Assembly: GCF_007827695.1 (NCBI RefSeq)
Contig: NZ_VITA01000005.1
Span: 1 to 64,000 of the forward strand
Direction of reading: 5' to 3'
Origin: Sinorhizobium medicae
GTDB lineage: Bacteria; Pseudomonadota; Alphaproteobacteria; Rhizobiales; Rhizobiaceae
DNA: 64,000 nt
Below the pieces are notes generated by a model, which was not told the origin of the DNA, ran no database searches, and saw nothing but the letters and a program-made list of their open reading frames with translations. Shown in pieces: positions 16,812 to 25,293 of the stretch; position 1 is the stretch's first letter; every line of letters begins with the position of its first letter. Made by a program: the position numbers and the translations under genes.

Positions 16812-17891
16812 CTACATCGCCCTGCCATCGGAACCGAAGACGTGGCAGCGCGAAGGGTCGAAGTGGACGGCGAGGTTGGAGCCCCGCTCGACCTTCTGTT
16901 GTCCCTCCAGCGCGACGGTCAGTTGCTGGCGATCCGGTGTAATCCCGTAGAGCATGGTTTCGCCACCGAGATTTTCGACGATCTCGACATTGATCTGAGC
17001 GAGTGCGATGCCGCCCTCATGCGCCGAAAGATGCTCCGGCCGGATGCCGAAAGTGACCTCCTGTCCCTGTGTCGCCCCCTCCAGGCGCCGGGGCAGTCGC
17101 AGCGCCCCGCCGCACACCTGCACAGCGGTTTCATTGCCGCCGACCTCCTCGATCCGCGCCTTCAGGAAGTTCATCTTCGGGCTGCCGATGAAGCCCGCGA
17201 CGAAGCGGTTGACGGGATTGTTGTAGAGGTCGAGCGGTGCGCCCACCTGCTCGATGCGGCCGGAGTTCAAGACGACGATCTTGTCCGCCATGGTCATGGC
17301 CTCCACCTGATCGTGCGTCACATAGATCATGGTGTTTCCGAGGTCCCGATGAAGCCTCGATATCTCGACGCGCATCTGTACGCGCAGTTCCGCGTCCAGA
17401 TTGGACAGCGGCTCATCGAAGAGGAAGATGCGGGGTTCGCGCACGATTGCGCGGCCGATCGCCACGCGCTGCCGCTGGCCGCCGGAAAGCGCCTTCGGTT
17501 TGCGGTCGAGCAGCTTCTCGATCTGCAGGATTTCTGCAGCGCGGCGTACCTTCGGCTCGATCTCGGCTTTCCGGTAGCCGGCTGTTTCCAGGCCGAAGGC
17601 GAGATTCTTGTAGACCGACATGTGCGGATAAAGCGCATAGGACTGAAACACCATGGCGATTCCGCGTTTGGCGGGCGCCACTTCGTTCATCCGGTCGCTA
17701 TCGAGCAGAAGCGTTCCGCCGGTAATCTCTTCGAGCCCTGCGATCATGCGCAGCAAGGTCGATTTGCCGCAACCGGACGGACCGACGAAGACGGCGAACT
17801 CGCCGGGATCGATGGTCAGGTCGATGCCGTGGATCACGTCGAACGCGCCGTAACGCTTTTCGACCTTTTGAAGAACGACGCTCGTCGCCAT
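16812..17891 (-). CDS. Sugar ABC transporter ATPase (MalK/UgpC family)
   Basis: This is a 359-residue ATPase of the CUT1 sugar-importer type. It has Walker A GPSGCGKSTLLRMIAG, signature [20 protein letters not shown] and Walker B IFLFDEPLSNLDAELR, followed by a C-terminal regulatory beta domain (TOBE type) with FGIRPEHL. The start at 17891 follows GGAGGAG; an in-frame extension to 17963 lies over the adjacent gene and is rejected. It energises uptake with the two permeases and binding protein at 20.0-23.2 kb. The insertion of two oxidoreductase genes between permeases and ATPase suggests that import and first oxidation are co-regulated. Confidence 0.93.
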   Translation of the reverse strand: MATSVVLQKVEKRYGAFDVIHGIDLTIDPGEFAVFVGPSGCGKSTLLRMIAGLEEITGGTLLLDSDRMNEVAPAKRGIAMVFQSYALYPHMSVYKNLAFGLETAGYRKAEIEPKVRRAAEILQIEKLLDRKPKALSGGQRQRVAIGRAIVREPRIFLFDEPLSNLDAELRVQMRVEISRLHRDLGNTMIYVTHDQVEAMTMADKIVVLNSGRIEQVGAPLDLYNNPVNRFVAGFIGSPKMNFLKARIEEVGGNETAVQVCGGALRLPRRLEGATQGQEVTFGIRPEHLSAHEGGIALAQINVEIVENLGGETMLYGITPDRQQLTVALEGQQKVERGSNLAVHFDPSRCHVFGSDGRAM

Positions 17892-17913
17892 GTCAAACTC
17901 CTCCCCTGCGGCC

Positions 17914-18987
17914 CTATCGGGTAATCGCTCGCCAATCGGCATATTTCGGACTTTCCGGCCCAAGCGGTAGTTCTATTTCTCGACCGGTATCTGCGGACTG
18001 ATAGATCGCCGTCACCAGTTCCAGCGCGCGACGCGCATCCTGCGTCGTCACCGGCAGCGGCGCTTTTCCGCCCAGGAAATCGTGGAAATGTGCCATCTGC
18101 GTCGTGAATCGCGGCGAGACCGGACGCCAGTCGCCGATCACATCGTCGATCCGGGCCTGGACTTCGCTATTGGCCGCGATGATCTTCCACGGGTCTTTAC
18201 CGGGCGCGTAGGGTTCGTGGCTGCTTTCGAAAGTCACGTTTTCGAAATGCAGCCTGAGCCGGCTGATCTGTTCCTGCGAGCCGAGCGTGCAGGAGAGTGA
18301 AACGAAGGCGCCGTTCTTCATCAGCAGGCTCGCGGAGGCGCAATCCTCGACTTCTATGTCGTTGACGCGCGTCGCGACCCGGCCGAACACGCGCGCCACC
18401 GGGCCGAGAAGGTGCAGCATCATGTCATGCAGGTGCAGCGCATGGGTGACGAGCACACCGCCGAGCTCCGTTGCCCATTTGCCCCGCCAGGGCACGGAAT
18501 AATATTCCGGCGTGCGCAGCCAGAAAGTTTCGACCGAGCCGACATAGGGCTTTCCGGCAATGCCCGCATCGATGATGCGTTTTGCTTTCTCGATGCCGTC
18601 GCCGTAGCGATACTGGAAAATCGGCATCAGCACGCCGCTTGCCTGCTTCTCGGCTTCCATGATCGCATCGACGCCCTTGAGCGATCCGGTCAGCGGCTTC
18701 TCGCAGATCACGTGCTTGCCGGCGGCGAGAGCCGCGAGCACCTGTTCGAGGTGGATGCCGGGTGGGGTGCAGATGTCGATGATGTCGATGCCGTCGTCGG
18801 CAAGCAGTTCGTCGAAGGACCGCGTCCGCTGTTCGATGCCGAATTCGTCGCCGACCTCGTTCATCCGTTCCTCGTTGAGATCGCAAAGTGCCTGGACGCG
18901 GAACCTGTCCGGGTGCGGCTGATAGCCCTCGACAATGTGCGAACGCCCGATGCCGCAGCCGATGATGGCAACTGTCTTCACGCTCAT
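17914..18987 (-). CDS. Gfo/Idh/MocA-family oxidoreductase (A)
   Basis: This is a 357-residue NAD(P)-dependent sugar oxidoreductase. The Rossmann motif is VAIIGCGIGRSHIVEGYQ; CEKPLTGS is the family's EKP lysine motif. The segment GGVLVTHALHLHDMMLHLLG provides the catalytic histidine region. The ATG lies one base after the stop codon of the next upstream gene (oxidoreductase B), so translation is coupled. Members of this family oxidise or reduce ring hydroxyls of sugars, inositols and glycosides. The substrate is unknown. It is one of four family members in 12 kb and is distinct in sequence from the other three. Confidence 0.88.
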   Translation of the reverse strand: MSVKTVAIIGCGIGRSHIVEGYQPHPDRFRVQALCDLNEERMNEVGDEFGIEQRTRSFDELLADDGIDIIDICTPPGIHLEQVLAALAAGKHVICEKPLTGSLKGVDAIMEAEKQASGVLMPIFQYRYGDGIEKAKRIIDAGIAGKPYVGSVETFWLRTPEYYSVPWRGKWATELGGVLVTHALHLHDMMLHLLGPVARVFGRVATRVNDIEVEDCASASLLMKNGAFVSLSCTLGSQEQISRLRLHFENVTFESSHEPYAPGKDPWKIIAANSEVQARIDDVIGDWRPVSPRFTTQMAHFHDFLGGKAPLPVTTQDARRALELVTAIYQSADTGREIELPLGPESPKYADWRAITR

Positions 18988-18988
18988 G

Positions 18989-20005
18989 TCAGTTCCTGCC
19001 TCCGTTCAGCTCGGCGATCGCCTGCGCTTGAAGCGCGAGTTCCATGGCTTTGAAGCAGCGCTCCTGCTGCATCGCGGTTTCGGTACGGTCCCTGAGGTCG
19101 GCCAGGAAGAGGCGGCCGAACGGCAGGTCGACGCCGGAGCAATCGATATGTTCGACGCCCTTGCGGTCGGCGATAAGCAGGTGGTTGCCGCCCTGGCGTC
19201 CGGCGAGATCGACCGTCTTGCGCACCTCGATCGTACCTGACGTGCCGACGATGAAGAGGCGGCCGTCGCCCCAGGTCGGCATTCCATCCGGGGTCAGCCA
19301 GTTTACATGGATCATGCCGGTCGCCTGCCCGGTCGTAAGATGGATGCTCCCCGTATCCTGCAGTTCCGGAGCGTCGGGAACGCTCCGATTGCCGACACTT
19401 GCCGAAAGAACCGTGGCGTCGCTCGCGCCGGTGAAGAACAGAAACTGCTCGCACTGGTGCGAGGCGATATCGGTCAGGATGCCGCCGTAATCGGCGCGCC
19501 GGAAAAACCAGCCGGGCCGCGACTCGCGCCGCAGCCGGTGCGGCCCGAGACCGACGACGTGCACCACATCGCCGATCGCGCCTTCAGCGACGAGCTCGCC
19601 GGCCTTGACCGTTGCCGGGCTTTCGAAATGCTCCGAATAAAGAATGGAGAAGATGCGGCCCGTATCGGCCTGGACCCGGCGCAGTTTCGCGAGCTGGTCG
19701 AAGCTTGTCATGCCCGGCTTGTCGGTGAGCACATCCTTGCCGTTTTGCATGGCGCGGATCGCCAGTTCTGCGCGCTGGCTCGAAACGGCGGCGGTGACGA
19801 TGAGGCCGATGCTCTCGTCTTCAAGGATTTCCTCCAGCGTCGCGATGCGCGGCGCATCCCCGTAGGCGCCGGAGAATTCCGCGGCGAGCGCATTGTCCTC
19901 TTCGTGGTAGCCGGCGAGGCGGGCGCCCGCTCGCAGCAGGCAATTGACCTGGCCGTAGATATGGTTGTGATTGAGCCCAACGGCGGCGAAGCGCAGTTCG
20001 TCCAT
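18989..20005 (-). CDS. Gfo/Idh/MocA-family oxidoreductase (B), atypical nucleotide loop
   Basis: This is a 338-residue protein related to Gfo/Idh/MocA enzymes. The first beta strand is FAAVGLNHNHIYGQ, which lacks the usual GxGxxG loop and may change cofactor handling. TDKPGMTSFDQLAKL keeps the Lys-Pro motif with Asp instead of Glu, and GGILTDIASHQCEQFLFF supplies the Asp/His catalytic region. It is located between the permeases and oxidoreductase A. The family often contains paired genes acting on the same 3-keto-sugar or cyclitol, so a joint role with A is likely but unproven. Confidence 0.82.
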   Translation of the reverse strand: MDELRFAAVGLNHNHIYGQVNCLLRAGARLAGYHEEDNALAAEFSGAYGDAPRIATLEEILEDESIGLIVTAAVSSQRAELAIRAMQNGKDVLTDKPGMTSFDQLAKLRRVQADTGRIFSILYSEHFESPATVKAGELVAEGAIGDVVHVVGLGPHRLRRESRPGWFFRRADYGGILTDIASHQCEQFLFFTGASDATVLSASVGNRSVPDAPELQDTGSIHLTTGQATGMIHVNWLTPDGMPTWGDGRLFIVGTSGTIEVRKTVDLAGRQGGNHLLIADRKGVEHIDCSGVDLPFGRLFLADLRDRTETAMQQERCFKAMELALQAQAIAELNGGRN

Positions 20006-20024
20006 GATGATTTGGCTCCGTCGC

Positions 20025-20912
20025 TCAGCGCTTCATGCCGGTGGTGGCGATGCCCTCGATCAGAAGGCGCTGGAAGAACAGGAAGAAAAAGAACACCGGT
20101 ACCAGCGAGAGCGTCGACATCGCGAAGAGCCCGCCCCAGTCGGAGGTGCTGCTCGAGTCGACGAAGGTCCGCAGGCCAAGCTGGATCGTGTAGCTGTTCA
20201 TGTCGTTCAGGTAGATCAGCGGGCCGAAGAAATCGTCCCAGGTCCAGATGAAGGAGAAGATCGCGGCTGTCGCCAGGACAGGAAGCGACAGCGGCAGCAT
20301 GATCTTCCAGTAGATGCGCCAGGCGCCGCAACCGTCCATCATCGCCGCCTCGTCGAGTTCGCGCGGGATTCCGCGGAAGAACTGCACCATCAGGAAGATG
20401 AAGAAGGCGTCGCTGGCGAGGAACTTCGGCACGACCAGCGGCAGGAAGGTGTTCACCCAGCCGAGATCGAGGAAGAGCACATATTGGGGAATGAGCGTCA
20501 CATGATAGGGGACCATCATCGTGCCGAGCATGATCGCGAACCAGAAATTTCGCCCGGCAAAGCGCAGCCGCGCGAAGGCATAGGCCGCGAGCGAGCAGGC
20601 GACGACATTGCCGATGACGGTCAGGACGGCAATGACGAGCGAGTTCCAGAAGAACCGGCCGAAGCTGACGTCCAACCCGAACCAGCCGCGCAGATAGGAG
20701 GAGAAATCGACCGATGAAGGCGAGAGCGAGGTCGAGGCGAAGATCTCGTCCTCCGGCCGCACCGAGGCCGAAATCATCCAGAGCAGCGGATAGATCATGG
20801 CGATGGAGGCGGCGATCAGGGCGGCGTGAACGAGAGCCGATCCGATAGGGCCGCGGCGACCGGGCGGGGCCGGTGGCGGGGCGGTTACCAAGCTCATGGT
20901 CGCGTCAGTCAT
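20025..20912 (-). CDS. Sugar ABC transporter permease (MalG type)
   Basis: This is a 295-residue membrane protein with six predicted helices. It carries the EAA loop that docks on the ATPase: ELDEAAMMDGCGAWRIYWKI in the middle of the protein. The first helix follows a proline-rich N terminus, and the LINGxxPxD-like end of the pore domain is replaced by a short tail. It overlaps the upstream permease gene by 8 bases. It is the MalG-type partner of the 318-residue permease encoded just upstream. Confidence 0.92.
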   Translation of the reverse strand: MTDATMSLVTAPPPAPPGRRGPIGSALVHAALIAASIAMIYPLLWMISASVRPEDEIFASTSLSPSSVDFSSYLRGWFGLDVSFGRFFWNSLVIAVLTVIGNVVACSLAAYAFARLRFAGRNFWFAIMLGTMMVPYHVTLIPQYVLFLDLGWVNTFLPLVVPKFLASDAFFIFLMVQFFRGIPRELDEAAMMDGCGAWRIYWKIMLPLSLPVLATAAIFSFIWTWDDFFGPLIYLNDMNSYTIQLGLRTFVDSSSTSDWGGLFAMSTLSLVPVFFFFLFFQRLLIEGIATTGMKR

Positions 20913-21861
20913 CGTAATGCACCCAGTAGCGGGAGGTGAGGAACGAGAAGGCCGTGAACAGGCCGATGATCAGCACGAGAATCCAGGCAAGCGCTGAGGC
21001 GTAGCCCATGCGGAAATTACCGAAGGCTTCCTGGTAGAGATAAAGCGTGTAGAACAGAGTCGAATTGATCGGTCCGCCGGTGCCGCCGGAAATGATGAAG
21101 GCGGGTGTGAAAGCCTTGAAGGCGTCGATCGTCTGGACAACCGCGTTGAAGAAGATGACCGGTGTGAGAAGCGGCAGCGTGATCTTGTAGAATTGACGGA
21201 ACTTCGACGCTCCATCGAGGCTCGCCGCCTCGTACATGTCCGTCGGGATCTGCCGAAGACCCGCTAGGAAGATGATCATCGGCGACCCGAATTGCCAGAC
21301 GCTCAAGACCACGAGTGTCCATATCGAGTAGTCCGGATGCGAGATCCAGCTCGGCCCCTCGATGCCGAACCGTGCGAGCAGGCTGTTGATCAGGCCGTCG
21401 CCGGCGAAGAGCTGCCGCCAGAGCACGGCGATCGCGACGCTGCCTCCAAGCAGCGAAGGCAGGTAGAAGATCGCCCGATAGACGGTGAGCCCTCGGACGC
21501 CGCGGTCGAGAAGGATCGCGACGAGCAGCGCAAAAGCGAGCTTGAAGGGCACCGAAAGGACCACATAGAGGAAGGTCACCTTGACGGCGGCGGCGAATTT
21601 TGGGTCGGCCGTCGCGATGCGCGCGTAATTGGCCGTGCCGACCCATTCCGGCGCCCGTATCAGGTCGAAATTGGTGAAGGAGAGATAGAGCGAGGCGATG
21701 GCAGGCCCGAGCGTCAGGCCGAAGAAGCCTATGAGCCACGGCAACAGGAACATGTAGCCGGCGCCGTGCCTGGCCCAGATTCTTGCCAGGCGGCCCTGTG
21801 CGGCCGGGCGCGAAGGAGCGCCCGTGCCGACGGTGACAGCGGTGTCCTGCACGGCCGCCAT
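20905..21861 (-). CDS. Sugar ABC transporter permease (MalF/UgpA type)
   Basis: This is a 318-residue permease with six helices, a large N-terminal hydrophilic stretch and the EAA motif MYEAASLDGASKFRQFYKIT. The sequence FLLPWLIGFFGLTLGPAIASLYLSF forms the first helix. It lies 4 bases after the binding-protein stop codon and 8 bases into the next permease, so the three are one transcript. The CUT1 type suggests import of a disaccharide, glycoside or polyol rather than a simple pentose. Confidence 0.92.
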   Translation of the reverse strand: MAAVQDTAVTVGTGAPSRPAAQGRLARIWARHGAGYMFLLPWLIGFFGLTLGPAIASLYLSFTNFDLIRAPEWVGTANYARIATADPKFAAAVKVTFLYVVLSVPFKLAFALLVAILLDRGVRGLTVYRAIFYLPSLLGGSVAIAVLWRQLFAGDGLINSLLARFGIEGPSWISHPDYSIWTLVVLSVWQFGSPMIIFLAGLRQIPTDMYEAASLDGASKFRQFYKITLPLLTPVIFFNAVVQTIDAFKAFTPAFIISGGTGGPINSTLFYTLYLYQEAFGNFRMGYASALAWILVLIIGLFTAFSFLTSRYWVHYDD

Positions 21862-21865
21862 CCTC

Positions 21866-23152
21866 CTAACCCCGCGCGAGAATTTGGCTGACTTCGTTCA
21901 CCAGCGTCTCGCCGCCCTGCTTGGCATCGAGCTGACCGAAGCCCACCTGTTCGGCGACGTTGCGCAGTGCGAATTCCGCCTCGCCGGCACCGCTCGGCGG
22001 GGGTGGCGGCAGTTCGCCGGCAAGGGGACCGAGGCCGGAGACATAGTCGAGCATGGCGCGGCCGAGCTCGTCGAGCGTCGGCGCGAGAGCCTCGCGCACG
22101 GCGGACGATTCCGGTACGCCGCGCTCGACGCCGAGGATTTCTGCGGCCTTCGGATCCTTGACGAAGAAGTTGACATATTTGGCGCCGAGTTCCGGGTCCT
22201 TCGTCTGAGCCGCGACCGAGAAGAACATCGACGGCTTGCGGTAATGGCCGCCCTTCGAATCCTTGCTGATCAACGGGTGGCTGCGGAGCGCCAGCTTGTC
22301 CTTGCTGACGCCCTGATAGGCGACGAACTGGTTGGAATGCGCAAAGGAGGCGGCCGACTTGCCGAGCGACAGCGGGCTCGTCTCCACGGTGTACTGGTCG
22401 AGCGCCTGCACGTCCGGCGGAACGCACGCCTTGGCCTCGCGCATGTTCTGCCACATGGTAAACCATTCTGCCGCATCATTGGCATCGTAACCGATCTTGC
22501 CTTCGGCGGTGAAGAGCGCCTTGCCGCGCTGGCGAAGCCAGTTTTCGAGCAGCGGCTCGACGGCACTGCCATCGGAAAGGCCGTAGAACCCCTTGCGCTT
22601 GCCCGCCTGGGTGATCTCAGCGCCGATCTTTGCCATCTCTTCCCAGGTGGTGGATGGGCTCGGCAGGTCGACTCCGGCTTCCTCGAAAGCGGCGGCGTTG
22701 ACCATCATCGCTGCCGAGTTGGCGCCGAGGCTGATGCCGTAGAGCTTGCCGTCGACGCTGCCGCCCTTGATCTGCACCTGGTCGAAATCCTCGACCTTGA
22801 GCACGGAGCCGAGATAGTCGTCGAGCGGCGCGAGCGCGCCGCGCCGGGCATATTCGACGATGTAGCGATAGTCCATCTGTATGATGTCGGGTGCGTTACG
22901 GCCGGCGACCTGCGTCGCGAGCCGAGGCCAGTAATCGCTCCAGCCGAGAAATTCGCCGTTGATGGCGACACCCGCATTCTGCTCCTGGAAGAGCTGGTTG
23001 ACCTTGTTGGTCCGGTCGGCCCGGGCCTGAGAGCCCCACCAGAGCACGCGCAGCCGCGCCTCCTGCGCAAGGGCGCTCCTTGCCATCGCCGACATCGAAA
23101 GAAGTGCCGCCCCACCCGCGAGTACACTTCGCCTGCTGATTTTATGCGTCAT
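21866..23152 (-). CDS. Sugar ABC transporter substrate-binding protein
   Basis: This is a 428-residue periplasmic binding protein (cluster 1 type). The N terminus MTHKISRRSVLAGGAALLS has a twin-arginine-like RR motif followed by a hydrophobic core and an ALAQ cleavage site, so export by Tat or Sec is expected. The mature part opens with LRVLWWGSQARADRTNKVNQ, typical of extracytoplasmic sugar receptors. The start at 23152 follows GGAGGAG; the extra upstream residues of the frame have no ribosome site. It is the first gene of a leftward operon of binding protein, two permeases, two oxidoreductases, ATPase and GST. A TetR-type operator candidate lies 51 bases upstream. Confidence 0.92.
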   Translation of the reverse strand: MTHKISRRSVLAGGAALLSMSAMARSALAQEARLRVLWWGSQARADRTNKVNQLFQEQNAGVAINGEFLGWSDYWPRLATQVAGRNAPDIIQMDYRYIVEYARRGALAPLDDYLGSVLKVEDFDQVQIKGGSVDGKLYGISLGANSAAMMVNAAAFEEAGVDLPSPSTTWEEMAKIGAEITQAGKRKGFYGLSDGSAVEPLLENWLRQRGKALFTAEGKIGYDANDAAEWFTMWQNMREAKACVPPDVQALDQYTVETSPLSLGKSAASFAHSNQFVAYQGVSKDKLALRSHPLISKDSKGGHYRKPSMFFSVAAQTKDPELGAKYVNFFVKDPKAAEILGVERGVPESSAVREALAPTLDELGRAMLDYVSGLGPLAGELPPPPPSGAGEAEFALRNVAEQVGFGQLDAKQGGETLVNEVSQILARG

Positions 23153-23202
23153 CTGTTCCTCCTCCCTTCGGAACGCCTCCACAACGTTCCGGCTTGCAAC
23201 AA

Positions 23203-23218
23203 ATAACTATTTGGTTAC
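23203..23218. promoter_or_regulatory. Operator candidate 1 for the TetR regulator
   Basis: ATAACTATTTGGTTAC, read on the other strand as GTAACCAAATAGTTAT, is a near-perfect 16-bp inverted repeat in the promoter gap between the substrate-binding protein and the TetR gene. It matches the site at 24073-24088 in 13 of 16 positions, including both GTAAC-type arms. The pair brackets the TetR gene. Confidence 0.65.
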
Positions 23219-23340
23219 AAGTTATGGACAAGCAATGATCCTGTCAAGCAGTTGTGTGCGGAACTATCATTGACTTGTAAAATATTTTAACAAAGTTGCA
23301 CCGAGTGCCGTCTGAGGCAAGAGGTTCCGGAGGCTGCGTG

Positions 23341-24018
23341 ATGGAGAAGATGCAAGGCGGGGCGAAAGGCAGAAACGGGGCTGCAGGCCGTGCGGAGCGG
23401 CCTCTGCAGCGCGATCCCGAGCGCACGCGCGCCTCGATCCTCGCCGCCGCGACCCAGGAGTTTGCCGAAAATGGCATAGGTGGCGCGCGTGTGGACGCCA
23501 TTGCCGAGCGTGCGGGCATCAACAAGCGGATGCTCTATCACTACTTCGGCGACAAGGAGCAGCTTTACCTTGCGGTCCTGGAAGAGGCTTACGTGGGCAT
23601 CAGAACGGCCGAGAAATCCCTTAACCTCAGTGACTTGGAGCCTGAGCAGGGAATTGCCGAGCTCGCCATGTTCACCTGGGGCTACTTCCTGGAGCATCCG
23701 GAATTTCTCAGTCTTCTCGGCACCGAGAACCTGCATCGGGCGCGCTGGCTGCGCCAATCGACGCGCCTCAAGGAATTGCATTCGAGCTTTATCGACAAGC
23801 TGTCCGACCTTCTCCAGCGCGGCAGGAAGGAGGGGCTCTTCCGGCCGGATGTCGACCCGCTGAACCTTTATCTGACGATCGCCGCCCTGGGCTATTTCTA
23901 CCTTTCCAATCAGTACACGCTGTCGACGATCTTTGGCCGCGACCTCATGGACAAGAGCAATCTCGACGTCTGGAAGCGCCATATCGTCCACGTCACGCTG
24001 GCGTCCATCCGAGGCTGA
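23341..24018 (+). CDS. TetR-family transcriptional regulator
   Basis: This is a 225-residue regulator. An N-terminal helix-turn-helix has ILAAATQEFAENGIGGARVD, IAERAGINKRMLYHYFGDKE; the C-terminal helical domain resembles those with a TetR_C-type ligand pocket. The ATG at 23341 is chosen because GGAGG lies 7 bases upstream; an earlier start at 23296 is a TTG without such a site. It sits between two divergent operons (transport/oxidoreductase to the left, catabolic enzymes to the right) and between two matching palindromes, so it probably represses both in the absence of a pathway ligand and also limits its own expression. Confidence 0.9.
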   Translation: MEKMQGGAKGRNGAAGRAERPLQRDPERTRASILAAATQEFAENGIGGARVDAIAERAGINKRMLYHYFGDKEQLYLAVLEEAYVGIRTAEKSLNLSDLEPEQGIAELAMFTWGYFLEHPEFLSLLGTENLHRARWLRQSTRLKELHSSFIDKLSDLLQRGRKEGLFRPDVDPLNLYLTIAALGYFYLSNQYTLSTIFGRDLMDKSNLDVWKRHIVHVTLASIRG

Positions 24019-24072
24019 TCCAAGCGCTTGTCGTTTTTTTTGTTGACAAGTGCGATTCTCCTCTGCCACAAA

Positions 24073-24088
24073 GTAACCGATTAGTTAC
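24073..24088. promoter_or_regulatory. Operator candidate 2 for the TetR regulator
   Basis: GTAACCGATTAGTTAC has perfect GTAAC/GTTAC arms and lies 53 bases before the rightward catabolic operon. A -35-like TTGACA occurs at 24051-24056, 16 bases upstream of it, so binding would cover the likely -10 region. It is the counterpart of the site at 23203-23218. Confidence 0.7.
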
Positions 24089-24141
24089 TGGCTTGGGAGG
24101 GCTGGTTCTCTCCCCTCACGGGCACCTCAGGGAGGAAGCGC

Positions 24142-25290
24142 ATGCCGCGTTTGGGAATCATTCTGCACGGCGTTACCGGCCGGATGGGTTACAATCAGCA
24201 TCTGGTGCGATCGGTTCTGGCCATCCGCGATCAAGGCGGGATAATGCTCAAATCCGGCGGACGGCTGGAGATCGATCCGATTATCGTCGGGCGCAATCGC
24301 GACAAGATCGAGCAACTGGCGAAGCGGCATGATATCGCGCGCTGGTCGACGGACCTCGATGCGGCACTTGCCGATCCGAACGATCAGATCTTCTTCGATG
24401 CGGGCACGACGCTGATGCGCGCAGAACTCATCGGCCGCGCTCTCGACGCAGGCAAGCATGTCTATTGCGAGAAGCCGGTCTCCGACGATCTCAGGACCGC
24501 CGTCAAACTGGCGCGCAAGGCACGCGCCTCCGGCCTCAAGCACGGCGTCGTGCAGGACAAGCTGTTTCTGCCGGGCCTTCAGAAGTTGGCTCTGCTCAGG
24601 GATTCAGGCTTCTTCGGCAAGATCCTCTCGGTGCGCGGGGAGTTCGGCTATTGGGTGTTCGAAGGCGATTGGGGCGTTCCGGCCCAGCGGCCTTCCTGGA
24701 ACTACCGAAAGAAGGACGGCGGCGGCATCATCCTCGACATGCTCTGCCACTGGCGCTACGTGCTCGACAATCTTTTCGGCGAGGTGAAGGCGGTCTCATG
24801 CCTCGGCGCCACCCATATCTCAAGCCGCATCGACGAGCAGGGCCGCGCCTATGACTGCGACACTGACGATGCGGCCTATGCCACTTTCGAACTCGAAGGC
24901 GGCGTGATCGCGCAGATCAATTCCTCCTGGACGGTCCGGGTGCGCCGTGACGATCTCGTCACCTTCCAGGTCGATGGAACGCACGGTTCCGCCGTGGCGG
25001 GGCTGACGAAGTGCTGGACGCAGCACCGCGTCAATACGCCGAAGCCGGTCTGGAACCCGGATCAGCCGCAGACGATCGATTTCTACGAGACCTGGGACGA
25101 AGTTCCGGACACGCAAGCCTTCGACAACGGCTTCAAGGCGCAATGGGAAATGTTCCTGCGCCACGTAGCCGAGGACAGCCCATGGCCCTACGGGCTGGAG
25201 GCTGGCGCCAAGGGCGTGCAGCTCGCCGAACTGGGCTTGAAATCCTGGGCGGAGCGCCGCTGGCTCGACGTTCCGGAACTGGAGTTCTGA
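24142..25290 (+). CDS. Gfo/Idh/MocA-family oxidoreductase (C)
   Basis: This is a 382-residue oxidoreductase. The N terminus LGIILHGVTGRMGYNQH has a dihydrodipicolinate-reductase-like GxxGRMG nucleotide loop rather than the classical one. YCEKPVSDDLRTAVKLA gives the EKP motif, and GGGIILDMLCHWRYVLDNLFG the Asp/His catalytic region. The ATG follows AGGGAGGAAG. It is the first gene of a rightward operon with 3-base to 19-base gaps: C, DUF993, enolase-superfamily, TIM barrel. It probably carries out the first or second oxidation in that pathway. Substrate unknown. Confidence 0.87.
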   Translation: MPRLGIILHGVTGRMGYNQHLVRSVLAIRDQGGIMLKSGGRLEIDPIIVGRNRDKIEQLAKRHDIARWSTDLDAALADPNDQIFFDAGTTLMRAELIGRALDAGKHVYCEKPVSDDLRTAVKLARKARASGLKHGVVQDKLFLPGLQKLALLRDSGFFGKILSVRGEFGYWVFEGDWGVPAQRPSWNYRKKDGGGIILDMLCHWRYVLDNLFGEVKAVSCLGATHISSRIDEQGRAYDCDTDDAAYATFELEGGVIAQINSSWTVRVRRDDLVTFQVDGTHGSAVAGLTKCWTQHRVNTPKPVWNPDQPQTIDFYETWDEVPDTQAFDNGFKAQWEMFLRHVAEDSPWPYGLEAGAKGVQLAELGLKSWAERRWLDVPELEF

Positions 25291-25293
25291 GAG

